From: Verrucomicrobiota bacterium
Lineage (GTDB): Bacteria; Verrucomicrobiota; Verrucomicrobiia; Limisphaerales; UBA1096
Direction of reading: 5' to 3'
Length of the DNA stretch: 9,005 nt
Assembly (NCBI GenBank): GCA_003972865.1
Contig: QOAX01000081.1
Span: 1-9,005 of the forward strand
The notes below the pieces were generated by a model, which saw only the letters and a list, made by a program, of their open reading frames with translations, did not search any database and had not been told where the DNA came from. The position numbers were made by a program, and so were the translations under genes. Positions 6,701-9,005 of the stretch are shown here, piece after piece. Within the stretch, counting starts at the first letter, position 1. Each line of letters starts with the position of its first letter.

Positions 6701-9005
6701 TACCCAAGGGCACAATCCTTCCTCCGGGAGGCTACATCGTTTTCTCCGAGGAACAGTTCAACGCCAATCACAGAGGGTTTGCCCTCGATTCCCATGGTGA
6801 TCAGATTTTTCTGTTTTCCGCTCAAGCCGGCGGCAAGCTCACCGGGTTTTCCGATGGGTTTACCTTTGGGGCTTCGGAAAACGGCGTGACTTTCGGCAGG
6901 CTCGTGACGGCCAGCGGCCAGGCCCAATATCCTGCCCAGGCGAGACCGACACTGGGCCTCCCCAACGCCGGCCCTAAAGTGGGACCGGTCGTCATCACCG
7001 AGATTCATTATCATCCGGAAGAAGACACCGGGCCGGAATTCGTGGAGTTCAAGAACATCACGAAACATCCGGTTCCGCTGTATGATCCGCAGCACCCCCG
7101 GAACACCTGGCGCGTGGGAGGAATTGACTTCCAGTTTCCAACGGGCACATCCATCCACCCGGGCGGGTTGCTGATCATCACCAATGCCGACCCGTCTGAT
7201 TTTGGTTCGCATTACGCGATCCCTGACGATGTGCCGGTACTGGGGCCGTTCCTGGGAACCCTTCAGGATAGCGGAGAACGCCTCGAGTTGTTGAAGCCGG
7301 ACGAACCGGACACGGGTTCTGACGGCAGTGTAATTGTCCCCTACATTGTCATAGACGCGGTACGCTACGACGATAACCCACCCTGGCCGTCTGAACCTGA
7401 CGGGAACGGTCCGTCGCTGGAGAAACTCAAGCCGGAGCGTCACGGCAATGATTACGCCAATTGGCGGTCCAGCCCGGGCGGACCATCCCCCGGCGTGGAA
7501 AACATGGGCAACCGTCCGCCCAGAGCCTTGGCCGGGGTGGACCAGTTCATCGAGACGGAATCGCTTCCGGTGTCTGTTGCCCTGTCCGGTCTTGTTCGTG
7601 ACGATGCAAACCCGGATTTTCCGACCGTCAAAACCGGGTGGACTCTCTCCAATAAACAAACAACCGTTTTGTTTGCCAACAGCGGCCAACTGCAAACCAC
7701 CGCTCACTTGTTCGGGCTTGGGAAACACACCTTTCGTCTCACGGCGGATGACGGTCAATACACCGTCTCGGATGAATTCACCGTGGAGATCAAGCGCGCG
7801 CCAATGGAACGAACCATCATCGCGGACGGTTCGGTATGGCGCTATCTCGACAACGGCTCCAACCAGGGCACGAAATGGCGCGCCCGCCTGTTCAACGACA
7901 GCAACTGGAGCACCGGCCCGGCACAACTTGGCTACGGCGACGGTGACGAGAAAACCAAGTTGAGCTTTGGCGGCAACAGCAGCAACAAGCACGTCACCAC
8001 CTACTTTCGGCATTCCTTCGAGGTCACCAACCCCGCCGGCGTGACCTCGCTCGAGGCGGCCCTTGTGCGCGATGACGGCGCGGTAGCCTACCTCAACGGA
8101 AAGGAAATCCTCAGGAGCAACATGCCCCAGGGCAATGTCAGATACAACACGTTCGCCTCGCTCACAGTGGGGGGAGACGAGGAATCGGCGTTTCACCCGT
8201 TTACTGTCGATCCCGCCCTGCTGGTGGAGGGTAAGAACGTGATCGCCGTGGAAGTGCACCAAACCAGCCGAACCTCGAGTGACATCGGCTTCGATTTTAA
8301 ATTGCGTGGAAAGGGCTCGGGTGACAACCAGCCGCCAAAGGTTCTTCCCTTCATCGAACTGACCCTTGCCTGGCCGTCACGCATCAAACTTGAGGTCCAG
8401 GTGAGCGATGATGCCCTGCCATCAACCCCGGGCCAGCTGGCCATGCGCTGGAAGCTCAAGTCGGGACCGGGCACCGTGACCCTCATCGATGACAGGCTGG
8501 GCATGACCGCGCCCATGCACATCGGCCATTCGCGACGTCACCGGGGCGCAACCGCTGCGTCGTTCAGCGAACCTGGAACCTATGTGCTCACCTTTGTTGC
8601 AGACGACGGCGAGGAACAGACGATGGAAGAGTTGGTGATCCACGCCGAGGGCGACTCCTTCGCGGCCTGGCGGCACGCCCACTTCACGGCGGCAGAACTT
8701 GGCCAAGCGCTTGTCTCCGGCGCTGATGCCGATCCGGACAACGACGGCATGCGCAACCACGCCGAGTACATCGCAGGCACCCGGCCAAAAGACGCCCAGC
8801 GCCGGCTGCACATCGGGTCGACGGAACTGGACGCCACCGGCGGGCGGTTGACGGTTCATTTTCACACGGCGCCGCAGCGCCGCTATCGCCTCCTGCGAAG
8901 CGGGTCGGTGCTTGGCCCGTGGGAACCGGTCGGTGAACTCCCCGCCCCGCCGAACGGGGGCCCGGCAGCGTTCGTCGTGCCGCTTGGCCAGGCGCCGGGG
9001 CCGGG
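3724..9005 (+). CDS. Giant secreted lamin-tail / CotH kinase multidomain protein (partial, C-terminus off the right edge)
   Basis: The frame is open for 1760 codons without a stop or frameshift. The ATG at 3724 is the first in frame after a stop at 3664. It gives a signal peptide with a KRR n-region, a hydrophobic core MALLLGLCGYGA and a likely cut after SFA (residue 32). Domains in order are: lamin-tail 1 (34-150, DWIEIYNP, GWSLTDD); chitobiase-C-like (about 193-261, IRYTLDGSKP); CotH kinase (about 308-580); second chitobiase-C-like (about 703-783, FFTLDGSDP); lamin-tail 2 (786-940), 3 (945-1084) and 4 (1087-1258); Ig/PKD-like (1263-1359); jelly-roll module (1362-1531, RDDGAVAYLNG and EGKNVIAVEVHQ); second PKD-like (1535-1643); calcium-loop segment (1645-1696, DADPDNDG); terminal beta module (1697 onward). 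Such proteins are typical of Planctomycetota and Verrucomicrobiota. The probable location is extracellular or cell surface. Whether the CotH part phosphorylates a protein here is unknown. Confidence 0.92.
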   Translation, partial: MNWFSSSLQAKRRFCTMALLLGLCGYGARSFAQPRINEFLAVNNRGLTDKDGEEADWIEIYNPSAKAVSLSGWSLTDDAESPDKWPFPNLTLGPRKYLVVFASGKDRTAGNELHTNFKLNGDGEYLALVQLDGSTVATEFTAEYPGQRENISYGAGAGGKLQFFDKPTPGRANGSGFGGFVADTKFEPNRGFFDAPFRVTITAATPGAEIRYTLDGSKPTATRGKVYAGPIAIDTTATLRAAAFKSGLRASNVDTHTYLFAEDIIRQPAKPAGFPTTWNGHPADYEMDPAVVNDRKYKGRVASALKSIPSLSLVLNRDDFFKNGQGIYPKGEGVEKATSVELIYPDTTDSVQADGSVQIVGGSSTGRWKVDKLSMRLKFTSRFGDSSFRHPLFGKDAASRFDTLVVDARLNNVWSYGGGSGPSDQRRRGQNTRDQFVADLQNQMGGFAPHGIHVHVYVNGLYWGLHTLHERPDEHFAAHYLGGSKEDYDVMKHRKSTVVSGNSRSYNALIAATSKNLSGASAHAAVQQQLDVTNFIDYMLVNFYVGNTDWSHQNWYASFNRNSSKGRWRFHSWDAEHVLKGINDNSVTKNNADSPTGFHQRLKRNGEYQILFGDRIHRHFFNDGVLTPEKAAATYQARLDSIDEAIVAESARWGDNQRATPFTRDKEWVAEKNRLLKQYFPRRTGIVLSQLQSQKLYPSLAAPTLSQHGGPVPTGFNLTLKASKGEIFFTLDGSDPRLPGGALSESANRYSKPLPIEGTARIKSRVRHQNQWSALAEARFVVEGSLEKLLITEVMYHPLRGESEFLELKNTGATALDLSGVQISEGIRFTFPAGSQLDPGAFVVLAENAEAFNEQYPGLALGGVYDGRLSNGSEKIELIDSLGKPFLSLTYTDQPPWPSTADGRGFSLVPKLSDPDTDPNDPGNWRASATPGGSPGRNDLPTDIKPAWITEVLAHSDPPAVDSVEIHNPNTTAVDLSHWLLTDDWSEPAKYAIPKGTILPPGGYIVFSEEQFNANHRGFALDSHGDQIFLFSAQAGGKLTGFSDGFTFGASENGVTFGRLVTASGQAQYPAQARPTLGLPNAGPKVGPVVITEIHYHPEEDTGPEFVEFKNITKHPVPLYDPQHPRNTWRVGGIDFQFPTGTSIHPGGLLIITNADPSDFGSHYAIPDDVPVLGPFLGTLQDSGERLELLKPDEPDTGSDGSVIVPYIVIDAVRYDDNPPWPSEPDGNGPSLEKLKPERHGNDYANWRSSPGGPSPGVENMGNRPPRALAGVDQFIETESLPVSVALSGLVRDDANPDFPTVKTGWTLSNKQTTVLFANSGQLQTTAHLFGLGKHTFRLTADDGQYTVSDEFTVEIKRAPMERTIIADGSVWRYLDNGSNQGTKWRARLFNDSNWSTGPAQLGYGDGDEKTKLSFGGNSSNKHVTTYFRHSFEVTNPAGVTSLEAALVRDDGAVAYLNGKEILRSNMPQGNVRYNTFASLTVGGDEESAFHPFTVDPALLVEGKNVIAVEVHQTSRTSSDIGFDFKLRGKGSGDNQPPKVLPFIELTLAWPSRIKLEVQVSDDALPSTPGQLAMRWKLKSGPGTVTLIDDRLGMTAPMHIGHSRRHRGATAASFSEPGTYVLTFVADDGEEQTMEELVIHAEGDSFAAWRHAHFTAAELGQALVSGADADPDNDGMRNHAEYIAGTRPKDAQRRLHIGSTELDATGGRLTVHFHTAPQRRYRLLRSGSVLGPWEPVGELPAPPNGGPAAFVVPLGQAPGP
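4645..5460 (+). other. CotH atypical kinase domain within the giant protein
   Basis: Residues 308-579 carry the CotH pattern. They begin with IPSLSLVLNRDDFF, followed by the nucleotide-loop-like GGSSTGR (361-367) and the basic strand KLSMRLKF (372-379). Next come HVHVYVNGLYWGLHTLHERP (strand and helix core), then NTDWSHQNW (547-555) and FHSWDAEHV (570-578). In Bacillus subtilis CotH, a spore-coat protein kinase, two aspartates about 23 residues apart are needed for catalysis and metal binding. D549 and D574 here are 25 apart and are the natural equivalents by motif. The second is followed by AE rather than the more usual D/T-D, so activity is likely but not assured. Confidence 0.85.
6079..7497 (+). 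other. Three consecutive lamin-tail modules in the giant protein
   Basis: Three lamin-tail-type modules follow the CotH region. They open with LLITEVMYHP (about 788), WITEVLAHSD (about 947) and VVITEIHYHP (about 1089). Modules 2 and 4 share an elaborate ending: PPWPS (895-899 and 1219-1223), then DG.G.SL, then NWR.S and a GG.PG turn. Module 3 lacks this ending, which suggests that modules 2 and 4 are close paralogues separated by a more diverged one. Lamin-tail modules are beta sandwiches thought to aid binding or surface anchoring. Confidence 0.75.
8696..8713. repeat. Near-copy of the palindrome inside the CotH gene
   Basis: AACTTGGCCAAGCG (8696-8709) matches the 14-bp palindrome at 12 positions. 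It retains the 10-bp perfect core CTTGGCCAAG and overlaps a second palindrome, CAAGCGCTTG, at 8704-8713. The same two overlapping palindromes occur at 1771-1792. Here it encodes ELGQAL, a different reading frame from the trpC copy. Confidence 0.55.
8981..8994. repeat. One-mismatch copy of the palindrome at the right end
   Basis: CGCTTGGCCAGGCG differs from CGCTTGGCCAAGCG by a single base. It lies in the CotH coding sequence, where it encodes PLGQA. Confidence 0.5.

Larger units (their letters stand above)
8656..9005 (+). other. C-terminal calcium-loop and beta module of the giant protein
   Basis: After the second PKD-like module comes FAAWRHAHFTAAELGQALV and then DADPDNDGMRNHAEYIAGTR (1668-1687). 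This acidic loop resembles the thrombospondin type 3 / EF-hand-like calcium loops common near the C-terminus of Verrucomicrobiota secreted proteins. The rest (YRLLRSGSVLGPWEPVGELP) resembles the terminal beta module that usually closes such proteins. I infer that the stop codon lies within a few tens of codons beyond the window. No PEP-CTERM or sorting signal is visible within the window. Confidence 0.7.

Noticed and set aside
6523..8262. Long minus-strand open frame of 579 codons
   Set aside because: It lies antisense to recognisable lamin-tail, PKD-like and jelly-roll modules of the CotH protein. Its length follows from codon bias on the sense strand.
3724..9005. Possible frameshift or gene boundary within the giant frame
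   Set aside because: Domains follow one another in a single frame with no internal stop, so one continuous gene is the simplest reading.

Overview
The window looks like chromosomal DNA from a high-GC member of the PVC group, most likely Verrucomicrobiota. The basis is the combination of gene families: a DUF1080 (3-keto-disaccharide hydrolase) secreted protein, a giant secreted lamin-tail-domain/CotH protein ending in an 'ADPDNDG..N..EY..GT.P' module, and a PilM-type pilus protein carrying a PilN-like extension. This assignment is inference from family distribution; no rRNA or other phylogenetic marker is present.

Layout. (1) 1-1540, minus strand: the 5' part of a type IV pilus assembly gene, pilM, whose actin-like domain continues in frame into a PilN-like membrane segment and coiled coil. 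It runs off the left edge within a Met-Gly repeat. (2) 1541-2143: about 600 bp without a convincing gene. It holds a palindrome array, a perfect 19-bp inverted repeat and an AT-rich run of helically phased A/T tracts predicted to bend DNA. (3) 2144-2941, minus strand: trpC (indole-3-glycerol phosphate synthase), complete, GTG start. (4) 2969-3622, minus strand: secreted DUF1080 protein, 27 bp upstream of trpC and probably co-transcribed. (5) 3623-3723: divergent intergenic region with an exact 14-bp palindrome. (6) 3724-9005, plus strand: one uninterrupted reading frame of at least 1760 codons encoding a secreted multidomain protein (lamin-tail, chitobiase-C-like, CotH kinase, chitobiase-C-like, three more lamin-tail modules, Ig/PKD-like, jelly-roll and calcium-loop modules). 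It runs off the right edge but appears close to its natural end.

How the genes relate. The window joins three functions: pilus assembly at the inner membrane, tryptophan biosynthesis, and two exported proteins transcribed divergently from a 101-bp region. The exported pair may act together outside the cytoplasm on carbohydrate or on surface proteins, but only gene order supports that. No phage, transposase, CRISPR, RNA gene or defence cassette is seen. The most unusual non-genic signal is the repeated palindrome CGCTTGGCCAAGCG: three exact copies and several near-copies in 9 kb, in coding and non-coding DNA alike, reminiscent of a highly iterated palindrome.
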